Positions 45,342 through 54,528 of a stretch of DNA of 64,000 bases are shown piece by piece. The position numbers and the translations under genes are program-made. Below the pieces are notes generated by a model. That model worked only from the letters and a program-made list of their open reading frames with translations. It did no database searches and was not told the origin of the DNA. Source of the stretch: Mycobacterium sp. (GTDB lineage Bacteria > Actinomycetota > Actinomycetes > Mycobacteriales > Mycobacteriaceae); assembly GCA_016197405.1 (NCBI GenBank), contig JACPVR010000019.1, positions 124,001 to 188,000 on the forward strand. Reading direction: 5' to 3'. Within the stretch, counting starts at the first letter, position 1. Each line of letters opens with the position of its first letter.

Positions 45342-45944
45342 ATGGCGTCGCAGTGGAAGACGTTGCAGCGGTTGGCCGGGAATCTGGTCTTCAACGAGGC
45401 CCCGAAGTTCATCAGGCAGTTGCAGAACCCGCAGGCCGTGCAGCGCAATATTCAGCAAGGCATCCAGCAGGGTCTCAAGATCGGGCTGGACGTTCTCGCC
45501 GGTGCCGCCGCGCCGCAACCGGCTGCCATCACCACCGGCCGGCCGGTGACCGACAACAGCGTCCCGACCGCGCACCGCGCCCGCAGGATCGTCTATGCCC
45601 CCGACCTGGACGGCCGGGCCGACCCCGGTGAGATCGTCTGGACCTGGGTGGTCTTCGAGGACGACCCGACCCGCGGCAAGGACCGTCCGGTGCTGGTCGT
45701 GGGCCGCGACCGGGACACGCTGCTCGGGTTGATGCTGTCGAGCCAGAACCATCACGCCGACGACTCCGACTGGGTCGGCATCGGTGTCGGGCCGTGGGAC
45801 TACGAAGGCCGGCCGAGCTGGGTGCGGCTGGACCGGGTGCTCGACGTGCCCGAGGAGGGCATCCGCCGCGAAGGCGCCATCCTGGAGCGCACCACCTTCG
45901 AGGTGGTGGCCACCCGGCTGCGCGCGCACTACTCCTGGAGTTGA
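45342..45944 (+). CDS. PemK/MazF-like protein (Rv2405-type)
   Basis: A 200-residue protein. The C-terminal 130 residues (PGEIVWTWVVFEDDPTRGKDR, VLVVGRDRDTLLGLMLSS) resemble the PemK/MazF toxin fold, which in true toxins cuts mRNA. The N-terminal 60 residues are a helical extension rich in Gln and Asn, absent from MazF. No antitoxin gene is adjacent, and the gene is single-copy and syntenic with Rv2405, so a conserved cellular role is more likely than a toxin-antitoxin pair. Divergent from lepA and convergent with the GNAT gene. Confidence 0.8.
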   Translation: MASQWKTLQRLAGNLVFNEAPKFIRQLQNPQAVQRNIQQGIQQGLKIGLDVLAGAAAPQPAAITTGRPVTDNSVPTAHRARRIVYAPDLDGRADPGEIVWTWVVFEDDPTRGKDRPVLVVGRDRDTLLGLMLSSQNHHADDSDWVGIGVGPWDYEGRPSWVRLDRVLDVPEEGIRREGAILERTTFEVVATRLRAHYSWS

Positions 45945-45945
45945 G

Positions 45946-46551
45946 TCAGCGCGGCTGTCGCCACATCGGCCACAGCGTCGGGCCGTCCGGGACCACCAGC
46001 TCACCGGTCACCTCGAACCCGAAGCGCTGGTAATAGCCCAGGTTGGCGGCATTGCTGGACTCCAGGTAGGCCGGTGCGTGCTCGGCGTCGGCTCGCGCCA
46101 GTCCCGCGGTCATGAGGGCGTGGCCGAACCCACCGCCGCGATAGGTCGGGTCACTGCCGATGAAGGCCAGGTACCAGTGGGGTTCCTCGGGGTGGTTCTC
46201 CTTGAGCAATTCGTCGACGGCCAGTCCGCGTTTCATGTGTGACCCACCCGCCCGGAAGAAGCCGGGCATCATGCGCAGGTCGGTCAACCGCGATGTCTTC
46301 CATTTGCCCGGTGGCGCCCACATGGCCGCGCCGGCGGTATCGGCGCCGTCGGTCACGAACTCCACGACACCGTCGCGCAGGTAGTGGTGGCGCGCCATGG
46401 TGGCGAACATCCGCGGCACGCCCTTGGCGCGCTGTCCGGCGTCCGCCAGCAGCCAGGTCATGACGGGGTCGTCGAAGAATGCCCGGCCCAGCGTGTGCGA
46501 GATCTCACGGATGTCGGACCTGGTCGCCGGTACGACGTTGACTGTCCCCAC
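45946..46551 (-). CDS. GNAT-family N-acetyltransferase
   Basis: A 201-residue acetyl-CoA-dependent acetyltransferase; the pyrophosphate-binding loop is YRGGGFGHALMTAGLARAD, preceded by WYLAFIGSDP. It ends 1 nt from the convergent PemK-like gene. Substrate unknown. Confidence 0.9.
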   Translation of the reverse strand: MGTVNVVPATRSDIREISHTLGRAFFDDPVMTWLLADAGQRAKGVPRMFATMARHHYLRDGVVEFVTDGADTAGAAMWAPPGKWKTSRLTDLRMMPGFFRAGGSHMKRGLAVDELLKENHPEEPHWYLAFIGSDPTYRGGGFGHALMTAGLARADAEHAPAYLESSNAANLGYYQRFGFEVTGELVVPDGPTLWPMWRQPR

Positions 46552-46572
46552 CCGGCCAGCCTGGCATACCGC

Positions 46573-47004
46573 TCAGCCCTGGGTGATGTAGGCCTGCAAC
46601 TGCTGGCGTTCGGTCTTGAGTTCCTCCATCCGGGTCTTGACGACGTCGCCGATGCTGACGATCCCGGCCAGCCGCCCGTCGACCAGGACCGGGATGTGGC
46701 GCACCCGTTTCTCGGTCATCAGCTCCGAAAGGTCGTCGACGGAGGATTCGAGTGAGCAGGTCGCGACCACCGAGGTCATGATCTGCGCCACCGGTAAGGC
46801 CAGCACGTCGGGTCCGTGTTCGTGGAGTTTGCGCACCACATCGCGTTCGGACACTATTCCGGCGATGACGCCGGCCGAGCCGACGACCACCATGGCGCCG
46901 ATATTGCGTTCGGCCAGGCCCGTCAACAGCTCGTCGACGGTGGCCTCGGGCCGCACGGTCGCGACGTCGGCGCCCTTGTTCCGTAGTACATCCGCGATAC
47001 GCAT
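46573..47004 (-). CDS. Twin CBS-domain protein
   Basis: A 143-residue protein made of two CBS motifs (residues about 10-60 and 75-130) with MVVVGSAGVIAGIVSERDVV and HIPVLVDGRLAGIVSIGDVV, which bind adenosyl nucleotides and act as energy or redox sensors. No catalytic domain is attached. Position matches Rv2406c in M. tuberculosis. Confidence 0.93.
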   Translation of the reverse strand: MRIADVLRNKGADVATVRPEATVDELLTGLAERNIGAMVVVGSAGVIAGIVSERDVVRKLHEHGPDVLALPVAQIMTSVVATCSLESSVDDLSELMTEKRVRHIPVLVDGRLAGIVSIGDVVKTRMEELKTERQQLQAYITQG

Positions 47005-47118
47005 GGTGGCCTCCCCCGTGTGACCGGTGTCACATCAGGCTAGGCGCATCGACCGAGGTACGTAACCGCTTCGCACGATCGCCTCGCGCGGGTGACCCCG
47101 GTGTGGCATACCTATGGC

Positions 47119-47952
47119 GTGACCATCGACATCACCTTGCTCGGCACCGGAAGTCCCATCCCCGATCCCAACCGCGCCGGTCCCTCGACCCTGGTGCAGG
47201 CGGGCGGCCAGAACCTCCTGGTGGACTGCGGACGCGGCGTCCTGATGCGGCTCACCGCCGCCGGCGTCGGCGCCAATGCACTGACCGCGCTGCTGCTGAC
47301 CCATCTGCACAGTGACCACATCGCCGATCTCGGTGACCTCATCATCACGCGCTGGGTGACGACCTTCGTTCCCGATCCGGCCCCGCTGCCCATCATCGGG
47401 CCGCCCGGCACCGCCGAGGTCGTCGAGGCCACCCTCAAGGCTTTCGGATTCGATATCGGCTACCGCATCGCCCATCACGCCGATCTGAACACGCCGCCAC
47501 CGCTGGAGGTGCACGAGTACACCGACGGCGTGGTGTGGGACCGCGACGGTGTCACCGTCACCGCCGGTCCCACCGACCACCGTCCGGTGGAGCCGACCAT
47601 CGGATTCCGGGTCGGCTACGACGGGGCCACGGTGGTGCTCGCCGGTGACACCGTGCCGTGCGCGGGTCTGGACGCACTGTCCGCCGGCGCGGATGCGCTG
47701 GTGCACACCGTCATCCGCAAGGATCTCGTCGAGTTGATGCCGATGCAACGGATCAAGGACATCCTGGACTACCACTCGTCGGTACAGCAGGCCGCGGCCA
47801 CCGCGCAGCGCGCCGGGGTCTCCACGCTGGTGCTGACCCATTGCGTGCCCGCCGTGGTGCCGGGTCAGGAAGCCCAATGGTGCGAGCTGGCGGCCTCGGA
47901 GTTCAGCGGTCGCGTCGAACTCGGCGAGGATCTGCACCGCGTGACGGTGTAG
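47119..47952 (+). CDS. rnz: Ribonuclease Z-type metallo-beta-lactamase-fold hydrolase
   Basis: A 277-residue metallo-hydrolase of the RNase Z/ElaC group, which removes 3' trailers from tRNA precursors. [17 protein letters not shown] at the N-terminus and the zinc motif [15 protein letters not shown] are present; GDTVPCAGL supplies the bridging Asp. I chose the GTG giving (M)[10 protein letters not shown], which matches family N-termini; a GTG 27 nt upstream is also in frame. It corresponds in position to Rv2407. Substrate specificity beyond the fold is inferred. Confidence 0.9.
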   Translation: MTIDITLLGTGSPIPDPNRAGPSTLVQAGGQNLLVDCGRGVLMRLTAAGVGANALTALLLTHLHSDHIADLGDLIITRWVTTFVPDPAPLPIIGPPGTAEVVEATLKAFGFDIGYRIAHHADLNTPPPLEVHEYTDGVVWDRDGVTVTAGPTDHRPVEPTIGFRVGYDGATVVLAGDTVPCAGLDALSAGADALVHTVIRKDLVELMPMQRIKDILDYHSSVQQAAATAQRAGVSTLVLTHCVPAVVPGQEAQWCELAASEFSGRVELGEDLHRVTV

Positions 47953-47962
47953 TCACGCCGAA

Positions 47963-48010
47963 CGTGCGCACAGGTCGGGATTTCAGCGGAAACCCCGACC
48001 TGTGCGCACG
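47963..48010. terminator. Bidirectional hairpin terminator
   Basis: Perfect 17-bp arms (47963-47979 and 47994-48010) around a 14-nt loop lie between the convergent rnz and transglutaminase genes, 10 nt after the rnz stop. Strong GC stem; it would stop transcripts from both sides. Confidence 0.8.
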
Positions 48011-48024
48011 CTCGGTGCGCGGTA

Positions 48025-48864
48025 TCAGGCCAGCCGGGTGATCTCGACGACCACGTCGAGGTCGGTGGACCCCTCGCCGGAGTAGATGCCCTTCAGCGGA
48101 GTGACATCGGCGTAGTCACGGCCCACGCCGACGCTGATGTACTGCTCGTTGATGTCCTTGTCATTGGTCGGGTCGTAATGCCACCAATCCCCCGTCCAGG
48201 CCTGGATCCAGGCGTGACTCTGGCCGTCGATGGTGTCGCCCACTTTGGCCGTGCGCTTGGGATGCAGATAGCCCGACACGTAACGGGCCGGAATTCCCAT
48301 ACCGCGCAACAGGATCAGGGTCAGGTGCGCGAAGTCCTGGCAGACACCCTGGCCTTCACGCAGTGCGTCCAGACCCGAGGAGTGCACCCCGGTGGTGCCC
48401 GGCACGTAATTGAGCTCGCCCTGCACCCAGCGCGCCGCCTCGATGACGGCCTGTTGCGGCTCGTGATACTTGGCGATGCGCTGGCCCACCCGTTCGATCC
48501 GCTTGCTGGCCGGGGTGTACACCGTCGGCGTGAGCAGCTCGTCGAACCGGTCGATGACCGCGGCGGACTCCAGATCGGCCCAGCTCACCGAGGTTTCCGG
48601 GGTGTCGGGCTTCTCGGTTTCCACCACCGAGGACGCGGTGACCTCCAGCTCGGTGTGCGGCGCGTGCAGATCGAATGTGGTGACCGCGGTTCCCCAGTAG
48701 TCGACATAGCGGTACTGCCGGGTCGCAGGCACGGTCTCGACCCGGTTGAGGATCACGTTCTGACGCGAATCCGAACGTGGCGTCAGCCGGGCCTCGTTGA
48801 ACGACGCCGTGACCGGCGACTTGTACGCATAACCCGTCGCGTGGACCACCCGCATGCGCCACAT
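48025..48864 (-). CDS. Transglutaminase-like protein
   Basis: A 279-residue protein with an N-terminal beta domain (about 1-150) and a transglutaminase-like Cys-His-Asp triad: Cys in EGQGVCQDFAHL, His in QSHAWIQAW, Asp in YDPTND. It is third in a three-gene unit with an alpha-E protein and an ATP-grasp protein (Rv2409c-Rv2411c in M. tuberculosis). Family members are linked to peptide ligation or hydrolysis; the substrate is unknown. Confidence 0.92.
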   Translation of the reverse strand: MWRMRVVHATGYAYKSPVTASFNEARLTPRSDSRQNVILNRVETVPATRQYRYVDYWGTAVTTFDLHAPHTELEVTASSVVETEKPDTPETSVSWADLESAAVIDRFDELLTPTVYTPASKRIERVGQRIAKYHEPQQAVIEAARWVQGELNYVPGTTGVHSSGLDALREGQGVCQDFAHLTLILLRGMGIPARYVSGYLHPKRTAKVGDTIDGQSHAWIQAWTGDWWHYDPTNDKDINEQYISVGVGRDYADVTPLKGIYSGEGSTDLDVVVEITRLA

Positions 48865-49841
48865 CAGATCTCACCCTCTTCGATGACCGTACCGCCGGCG
48901 CGCCCGGCGTCGGTCCAGGCAACCCAGGGCGCTGAGTGAAAGTACTGCAACGACAACGCATCTCCGACCTCGACGCAGGTCCGCTGCAGCGAGGCCAACT
49001 GCTCTTCGAGCGATTCCAGCAAGGCACCGGAGGGCAGGAATTCGAGCTCACTGCGGGCCCTGCCGAGCAGACGCTGGGCCTCCGCGGTCGACCCGACCCG
49101 GCTGTGCCTGCGCTGCAACAGTTCGTCGAGGCTGTGCTCGGCCAGCCGTAGCGAGTAGTAGACCGAACGCGGAAAGAGCCGGTCCAGCAACATGAATTCG
49201 ACGACCCGGCCGGCATCGAGCACACCGCGGTAGGTGCGCAGGTAGGTGTCGTGGGCGCCGGCCGAACGCAAGACCGTCACCCAGGCCGGCGACGACGCAC
49301 TGTCGCCGACACGCGACAGCAGCATTCGCACCGTCATATCGACACGTTCGATGGCCCGGCCCAGCACCATGAAGCGGTAGCCGTCGTCACGGGACAACGT
49401 CGAATCGGCCAGCCCGGCGAACATCGCCGCGCGGCCCTCGACATAGGCCAGGAATTCGTGCGGTCCGAGCCGGCGCGCCGCGCGCTCCCGCTCGGCCAGT
49501 GCGTTGTAGGTGGTGTTGAGGCACTCCCACATCTCGGTGGAGGTGACTTCTCGTGCACCGCGGGCATTCTCGCGTGCCGCCGTGATGGCTTCGACGATCG
49601 AGCAGCCACCCTTGGTGTCCCGACCGAACGCCACCAGATCGGTCAGTGACCACACATCCAGTTCGTGTTCGGGGGGTTCGATATCGAGAACCCGCAGCAG
49701 CACCCGGGAGGTCTGGTCGGGATCGACGCTGGAGTCTTCGAGCAGCTGGTGCACCACCACGTCGAGGATCCGGGCGGTGTCATCGGCGCGTTCGACGTAG
49801 CGGCCGATCCAATACAGCGATTCAGCGTTGCGGGCCAACAT
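48864..49841 (-). CDS. Alpha-E domain protein
   Basis: A 325-residue, almost wholly helical protein starting MLARNAESLYWIGRYVERAD, the hallmark of the alpha-E family. It overlaps its neighbours by 1 nt on each side, which indicates obligate co-expression with the ATP-grasp and transglutaminase-like proteins. Biochemical role unknown. Confidence 0.93.
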   Translation of the reverse strand: MLARNAESLYWIGRYVERADDTARILDVVVHQLLEDSSVDPDQTSRVLLRVLDIEPPEHELDVWSLTDLVAFGRDTKGGCSIVEAITAARENARGAREVTSTEMWECLNTTYNALAERERAARRLGPHEFLAYVEGRAAMFAGLADSTLSRDDGYRFMVLGRAIERVDMTVRMLLSRVGDSASSPAWVTVLRSAGAHDTYLRTYRGVLDAGRVVEFMLLDRLFPRSVYYSLRLAEHSLDELLQRRHSRVGSTAEAQRLLGRARSELEFLPSGALLESLEEQLASLQRTCVEVGDALSLQYFHSAPWVAWTDAGRAGGTVIEEGEI

Positions 49842-51550
49842 CAGTCGACCACCGCCTGCTGCTGCTGTTGCTGTGTCTGTTGTTGTTGGGTCTGTGTCGA
49901 GCTGTCGGACTTGGTTTCCCGGCCGACCTTGCCGTTGCGGGCGGCCTTCTCGGCCACGGTCGGCTTGCCGTTCTTGGTGGCATCGGGCAGCGAACGCACG
50001 ACCTCGGCGGCACCGAGCTCACGCTGGGCAACCGAGGCCCGCGACGCCAGCACCCAGGTGTCCTTGGACCCGCCGCCCTGGCTGGAGTTCACCACCAGCG
50101 AGCCCTCCGGCAACGCCACCCGGGTCAGCCCGCCGGGCAGCACCCACACCTCGTCGCCGTCGTTGACCGCAAAGGGCCGCAGGTCGACGTGCCGCGGCGC
50201 CAGGCAATCGCCGATCTGTGTCGGCACCGTCGACAACTGGACGACCGGCTGGGCGATCCAGCCGCGCGGGTCGGCGCGGATCTTCTTGCTGATCGTGGCG
50301 AGCTCCTTCTCGTTGGCGTCGGGACCGAAGACGATGCCGTAACCGCCGGATCCTTCCACGGGTTTGATGACCAGTTCGGCGACCCGGTCGAGCACCTCTT
50401 CGCGTTCGTCGTCGAGCCAGCAGCGGAAGGTGTCGACATTGGCAAGCAGCGGCTTCTCGCCCAGGTAGTACTCAACGATGGTCGGCACATAGGTGTAGAC
50501 CAGCTTGTCGTCGCCGACACCGTTGCCGACCGCACTGGAGATCACCACGTTGCCGGCGCGTGCGGCGTTGAGCACGCCCGCCACACCGAGCACCGAATCG
50601 GGCCGGAAATGCATGGGGTCGAGGAACTCGTCGTCGATGCGGCGGTAGATGACATCGACCTGGCGCTCACCCTCGGTGGTGCGCATGTAGACGGTGTTGT
50701 CGCGGCAGAACAGGTCACGACCCTCGACCAGCTCGACACCCATCTGCCGGGCCAGCAGCGAATGCTCGAAATAGGCCGAGTTGTAGACGCCGGGAGTCAG
50801 CACGACGACCGTCGGATCGGCTTCGTTGGTGGCGGCGGCCTTACGCAGCGCGCGCAGCAGATGCGAGGAGTAATCGCCCACCGCGCGGACCCGGTGGGAG
50901 GCGAACAGGTTCGGGAACACCCGCGCCATGGTGCGGCGGTTCTCCATCACGTAGGACACCCCGGACGGCGAACGCAGATTGTCTTCCAGGACCCGGAACG
51001 TGCCCTGGGCGTCGCGCACCAGGTCGATACCGGCGACGTGGATCCGCACCCCGTTGGGCGGAACGATGCCGACGGCCTCGCGGTGGAAATGCTCGCAGGA
51101 CGTGATGAGCCGGCGCGGGATGACACCGTCGCGCAGGATCTCCTGATCGCCGTAGATGTCGTCGAGGTAGAGCTCGAGGGCCTTGACCCGCTGCGCGATG
51201 CCCTTCTCCAGTCGCGACCATTCGGCCGCGGAGATGACCCGCGGCACCAGGTCGAGCGGGAACGGCCGCTCCTGGCCGGACAGCGAGAAGGTGATGCCCT
51301 GGTCGATGAAAGCGCGGCCCAGTGCCTCGGAGCGGGCTTCCAGCTCGGAGGCATCCGACGGCGACAGTTCGGCGTGAATACCTTTGTAGGGCCCGCGGAC
51401 GTTGCCGGTCGCGTCGAACATCTCGTCGAAGGCCTTCGAATACGAGCCCCGCTTGTTGTAACCGCTGAAAATCTGCTCGTGTTTTCGCGACGCCGTGGAG
51501 GTGCTGCTGGTGCGGCGTCCTGACTCACTGGGCACGGTTCGAAGACTCAC
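49841..51550 (-). CDS. Circularly permuted ATP-grasp protein with Gln-rich C-terminus
   Basis: A 569-residue ATP-grasp ligase of the circularly permuted type 2: RVLEDNLRSPSGVSYVMENR, VGNGVGDDKLVYTYVP and IKPVEGSGGYGIVFGPDA carry nucleotide and metal residues. It probably forms an amide bond on an unknown peptide substrate, together with the alpha-E and transglutaminase-like partners. The last ~18 residues are almost all Gln (QQQQ and QQQQQQ runs separated by Thr), encoded by mixed CAG/CAA codons; this tail looks recent or slippage-prone. First gene of the unit. Confidence 0.92.
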   Translation of the reverse strand: MSLRTVPSESGRRTSSTSTASRKHEQIFSGYNKRGSYSKAFDEMFDATGNVRGPYKGIHAELSPSDASELEARSEALGRAFIDQGITFSLSGQERPFPLDLVPRVISAAEWSRLEKGIAQRVKALELYLDDIYGDQEILRDGVIPRRLITSCEHFHREAVGIVPPNGVRIHVAGIDLVRDAQGTFRVLEDNLRSPSGVSYVMENRRTMARVFPNLFASHRVRAVGDYSSHLLRALRKAAATNEADPTVVVLTPGVYNSAYFEHSLLARQMGVELVEGRDLFCRDNTVYMRTTEGERQVDVIYRRIDDEFLDPMHFRPDSVLGVAGVLNAARAGNVVISSAVGNGVGDDKLVYTYVPTIVEYYLGEKPLLANVDTFRCWLDDEREEVLDRVAELVIKPVEGSGGYGIVFGPDANEKELATISKKIRADPRGWIAQPVVQLSTVPTQIGDCLAPRHVDLRPFAVNDGDEVWVLPGGLTRVALPEGSLVVNSSQGGGSKDTWVLASRASVAQRELGAAEVVRSLPDATKNGKPTVAEKAARNGKVGRETKSDSSTQTQQQQTQQQQQQAVVD

Positions 51551-51624
51551 CTGTCACATGCTGCCTGATGATCCGCATTCCGGCAGGCCAGTGCGGTCCT
51601 TCCGGCCAGTCGGTTGCCGTGGCT

Positions 51625-51654
51625 TTGGGAGATTGGAGCCCACACTGGTAACCT
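51625..51654 (+). promoter_or_regulatory. rpsT promoter
   Basis: TTGGGA (51625-51630), an 18-nt spacer and TAACCT (51649-51654) make a good SigA-type promoter. The transcript would start near 51661 and carry a 60-nt leader with a small hairpin (TGCCCG / CGGGCA, 51665-51681), a possible site for autoregulation by S20. Confidence 0.6.
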
Positions 51655-51722
51655 GAACAGTCGCTGCCCGCTGGTCGGGCACCCCAAACACCCAGCTTGA
51701 GAAATTGCGAAGGAACTAACGC

Positions 51723-51983
51723 GTGGCCAATATCAAGTCGCAGCAGAAGCGCATCCTCACCAACGAGCGCGCCCGATTGCGCAACCAGTCGGTGCGATCC
51801 GCTCTGCGCACGGCTGTCCGCGGGTTCCGTGAGGCGATCGACGCAGGTGAGAAGGACAAGGCAGCCGAGTTGCTGGCCTCGACCAGCCGCAAGCTGGACA
51901 AGGCAGCCAGCAAGGGCGTCATTCACAAGAACCAGGCCGCCAATAAGAAGTCGGCCCTGGCGCACGCACTCGCCAAGCTCTGA
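51723..51983 (+). CDS. rpsT: 30S ribosomal protein S20
   Basis: An 86-residue, Lys/Arg/Ala-rich helical protein beginning (M)[20 protein letters not shown], a clear S20. It binds the 5' domain of 16S rRNA during early 30S assembly. The GTG start with AAGGA upstream is typical; S20 genes often use weak starts. Convergent with the holA end. Confidence 0.98.
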   Translation: MANIKSQQKRILTNERARLRNQSVRSALRTAVRGFREAIDAGEKDKAAELLASTSRKLDKAASKGVIHKNQAANKKSALAHALAKL

Positions 51984-52011
51984 GACGTCTCTTCTCGGAT
52001 TCCGCCGACGG

Positions 52012-52974
52012 CTACCTTCTGCCGTCGGCGGCCAATTCGGCAACGCGGCGAACCGCGGTTTCCAGGGCGTAGTCCGCATCAGCGGCTGCGCCCTTGACGT
52101 CTGCGTTGAGCGCCGCGACCAGCCGCATCGCGGTGGCAACCGTCTCGCGTGACCAGCGCCTGGACTGTTTCTGTGCCTTCTGCACTCGCCACGGCGGCAT
52201 CTTCAACTCACCGGCCAGCCGGTAGGGATCCCCGGACAGCGGTCCGACCCGCGCGATCGTGTGCACCGCCTCGGCCAGCGCGTCGGCGAGCACCACGCGC
52301 GGCTCGCCGGACAACATGGCCCACCGCAACGATTCGGTGGCACCCTCGACGTCACCGGTGACGGCCTTGTCGGCGATATCGAAGCCCTTCACCTCGGCCT
52401 TACCGCTGTGATAACGGCGCACCGCGGCGACGTCGACCCGCCCATCGGTGTCGGCGACCAGCTGTGAGCATGCCGACGCGAGCTCACGGATATCGGATCC
52501 GATCGCGTCGATGAGCACCGTGACGGTCTGTTCGTCGACCTTGACCTTGTGCGAGCGGAACTCGGCGCGGACGAAATCGGCGCGTTCACTTGCCTTGGCC
52601 AGCTTGGCGCACAGATGGACCTCGGCGCCGAGGGCGCGGATCTTGTCGGCCAGTGCCTTGGCCCGGCCGCCACCGGTGTGCACGATGACCAGCAGGGTGC
52701 CCTCGGGCAGGTCGGCCGCCGCCGCTTCGATGACGGCCACCGCGTCTTTACCGGCCTCGGCGGCCGCTTCCAGCACCACCACCCGCTCGTCGGCGAACAA
52801 CGACGGGCTCAGCAGTTCGGCGAGCTCGCTGGTGCTGACCTCACCGGCTCGTAACCGGTTGACCGGGACGTCGGAACTACCCGCGGTCCGCCGCGCGCCG
52901 CTCAGCACGCCGGCGATAGCGCGCTCGACCAGCAGCTCCTCTTCACCAAGCACCAGATGCAGCTGTTGGCTCAC
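52012..52974 (-). CDS. holA: DNA polymerase III delta subunit, alternative internal translation
   Basis: The C-terminal 320 residues of the fused frame, starting at an in-frame GTG, (M)[18 protein letters not shown], which matches the N-terminus of stand-alone mycobacterial delta ([15 protein letters not shown] in M. tuberculosis from memory). Delta opens the beta sliding clamp and is essential. Conserved [16 protein letters not shown] and [11 protein letters not shown] are present. No good Shine-Dalgarno precedes this GTG, so separate initiation is uncertain; as delta must be soluble, some separate product or cleavage is expected. Confidence 0.75.
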   Translation of the reverse strand: MSQQLHLVLGEEELLVERAIAGVLSGARRTAGSSDVPVNRLRAGEVSTSELAELLSPSLFADERVVVLEAAAEAGKDAVAVIEAAAADLPEGTLLVIVHTGGGRAKALADKIRALGAEVHLCAKLAKASERADFVRAEFRSHKVKVDEQTVTVLIDAIGSDIRELASACSQLVADTDGRVDVAAVRRYHSGKAEVKGFDIADKAVTGDVEGATESLRWAMLSGEPRVVLADALAEAVHTIARVGPLSGDPYRLAGELKMPPWRVQKAQKQSRRWSRETVATAMRLVAALNADVKGAAADADYALETAVRRVAELAADGRR

Positions 52975-54528
52975 GGTGACGATGGTGTCATGTCGCACCG
53001 ACAGCACGGTGCTGCGGGCCGTCACCCAGCCTGATAGCGCCCATGCGAGCAGCACCACGACGACCACGGCGGCACCGCAGGCGAGTACGGCCCGGCCGGA
53101 TCGTCGGCGCCACAGCACCACCAGCACGACGGCGGACAACGCGACCGTGACCACGCCACCGAGGCCCGCCGGAACGGTGATCGTCGCACCGGGCACGCGC
53201 GCCGACCATCGGGACACCGCGAGCAGCCACCACAATTCCGGTCCGGTGAAACGGATCAGCAACTGCGCGGCCGCGGGCCAGCACAGGACCAACGGCGCGG
53301 CCGCGGTGCCGAGCACCGTGATCGGGGCGATCACCGGCGCGACGCCCAGGTTCGCCACCACCGCGACCAGGCTCAGCTTTCCCGAGATGCCCGCGATCAG
53401 CGGCGCTGTCACCAGCTGCGCGGCAGCAGCCACCGCGACGGCGCCGGCCAACCATTCGGGCCAGCCACGGGCGACCAGCCGCCGGGAGAACACCGGCGCG
53501 ATGAGAACAAGTGCGGCAGTGGCACATACCGACAATGCGAAGCCGATGTCAACCGCCAGTTGCGGTGCCAGCAGCATCAACGCCATGACCGTGGCGGCCA
53601 GCGCCGGAATGGCCTGCCTGCGACGCGCGGTCAGCATCGCAAGCAATGTGATGGCCCCCATGACCGCGGCACGCAACACGCTGGCGGTGGGTTGCACCAC
53701 GATGACGAACGCGATCAACGCCATGCCCGCGGCTCCTACGGCTGCCCGCGGGCCGATCCAGCGCGCCGCCAGCAGCACCGCCCCGCAGACGATCGTGACG
53801 TTGGCGCCGGACACCGCATTCAGATGGGTCAGCCCCGCAGCCCGGAACTCGGCGGTGACCTGGTCGGACAACGCCGACGTGTCGCCCAGGACCAGAGCCG
53901 GCAGCATGGCGGCCTGCCCGGCGGGCAGCGTGGCACGGGCGGCGTCGGCGAAGCGCTCACGGACTGCGCGCGCCATCCGTTGCACCGCCGATGCCCTGCC
54001 CAGCACCGGATCACCCGTGGCGGTCAGTGTGGCGGCGGTCAGATCGCGCCGCGATGGTCGGCTGATCCGCGCGCGGAACCGCATCGGTAGCCCTGCCGCG
54101 GCTTCGGCGAAAGCCGATGACGACGCGAAAACCACTACCCGGCAAGGTGCTTCGGTGCCGTCGAGTGTCATGAGGTCGGCCTTGACGAGCAGCCGCCCCC
54201 GGCCCACCGCACGCGGGCTCTCGGTGGGTGTGACGGTGACCTCGGCGACCGTACCGAACCGGGCGGTGACGGGGTGGTCGCGGATATCGTCGGCGCGCAG
54301 CGCGATCGCGGTACCGAATCCCGCGCCGACCACGCAGATCGCGGCCAGTGCGCTCAGGTGCGTCCCGATCCGGTGGCGCGCGAACAGCACAACCGCGCCG
54401 GCCGCACCCGAGACCGCGACCAGCAGCCAGCCGACCGACCAGAGGGTCCCCGCCGCCGTCACCGCCCAGCAGGTCACCGCCGCGGGAACCAACCGCAGAT
54501 CGGTTACGGCGGCGCGTCCGTCGTTCAC
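52012..54528 (-). CDS. comEC: ComEC/Rec2-family membrane protein fused in frame to DNA polymerase III delta subunit (HolA)
   Basis: One uninterrupted frame of 838 codons. Residues 1-518 are a ComEC/Rec2-type DNA-uptake channel: hydrophobic N-terminus, then the competence domain with [15 protein letters not shown] and several membrane helices; like mycobacterial relatives it lacks the C-terminal beta-lactamase domain. From residue 519 the sequence is HolA. I re-read the join on the minus strand ([19 protein letters not shown]) and found no stop. The GTG start overlaps comEA by 4 nt. Either a true gene fusion, a lost stop codon, or a sequencing indel explains this; HolA may also be made separately from an internal start. 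Confidence 0.85.
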   Translation of the reverse strand: MNDGRAAVTDLRLVPAAVTCWAVTAAGTLWSVGWLLVAVSGAAGAVVLFARHRIGTHLSALAAICVVGAGFGTAIALRADDIRDHPVTARFGTVAEVTVTPTESPRAVGRGRLLVKADLMTLDGTEAPCRVVVFASSSAFAEAAAGLPMRFRARISRPSRRDLTAATLTATGDPVLGRASAVQRMARAVRERFADAARATLPAGQAAMLPALVLGDTSALSDQVTAEFRAAGLTHLNAVSGANVTIVCGAVLLAARWIGPRAAVGAAGMALIAFVIVVQPTASVLRAAVMGAITLLAMLTARRRQAIPALAATVMALMLLAPQLAVDIGFALSVCATAALVLIAPVFSRRLVARGWPEWLAGAVAVAAAAQLVTAPLIAGISGKLSLVAVVANLGVAPVIAPITVLGTAAAPLVLCWPAAAQLLIRFTGPELWWLLAVSRWSARVPGATITVPAGLGGVVTVALSAVVLVVLWRRRSGRAVLACGAAVVVVVLLAWALSGWVTARSTVLSVRHDTIVTVSQQLHLVLGEEELLVERAIAGVLSGARRTAGSSDVPVNRLRAGEVSTSELAELLSPSLFADERVVVLEAAAEAGKDAVAVIEAAAADLPEGTLLVIVHTGGGRAKALADKIRALGAEVHLCAKLAKASERADFVRAEFRSHKVKVDEQTVTVLIDAIGSDIRELASACSQLVADTDGRVDVAAVRRYHSGKAEVKGFDIADKAVTGDVEGATESLRWAMLSGEPRVVLADALAEAVHTIARVGPLSGDPYRLAGELKMPPWRVQKAQKQSRRWSRETVATAMRLVAALNADVKGAAADADYALETAVRRVAELAADGRR

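Noticed and set aside
49646-51523. 625-codon plus-strand frame opposite the ATP-grasp and alpha-E genes
   Set aside because: Spans two overlapping real genes on the opposite strand and shows no family pattern.
51551-51722. Possible riboswitch in the rpsT leader
   Set aside because: Only a single 6-bp hairpin is visible; no pattern of a known riboswitch class.
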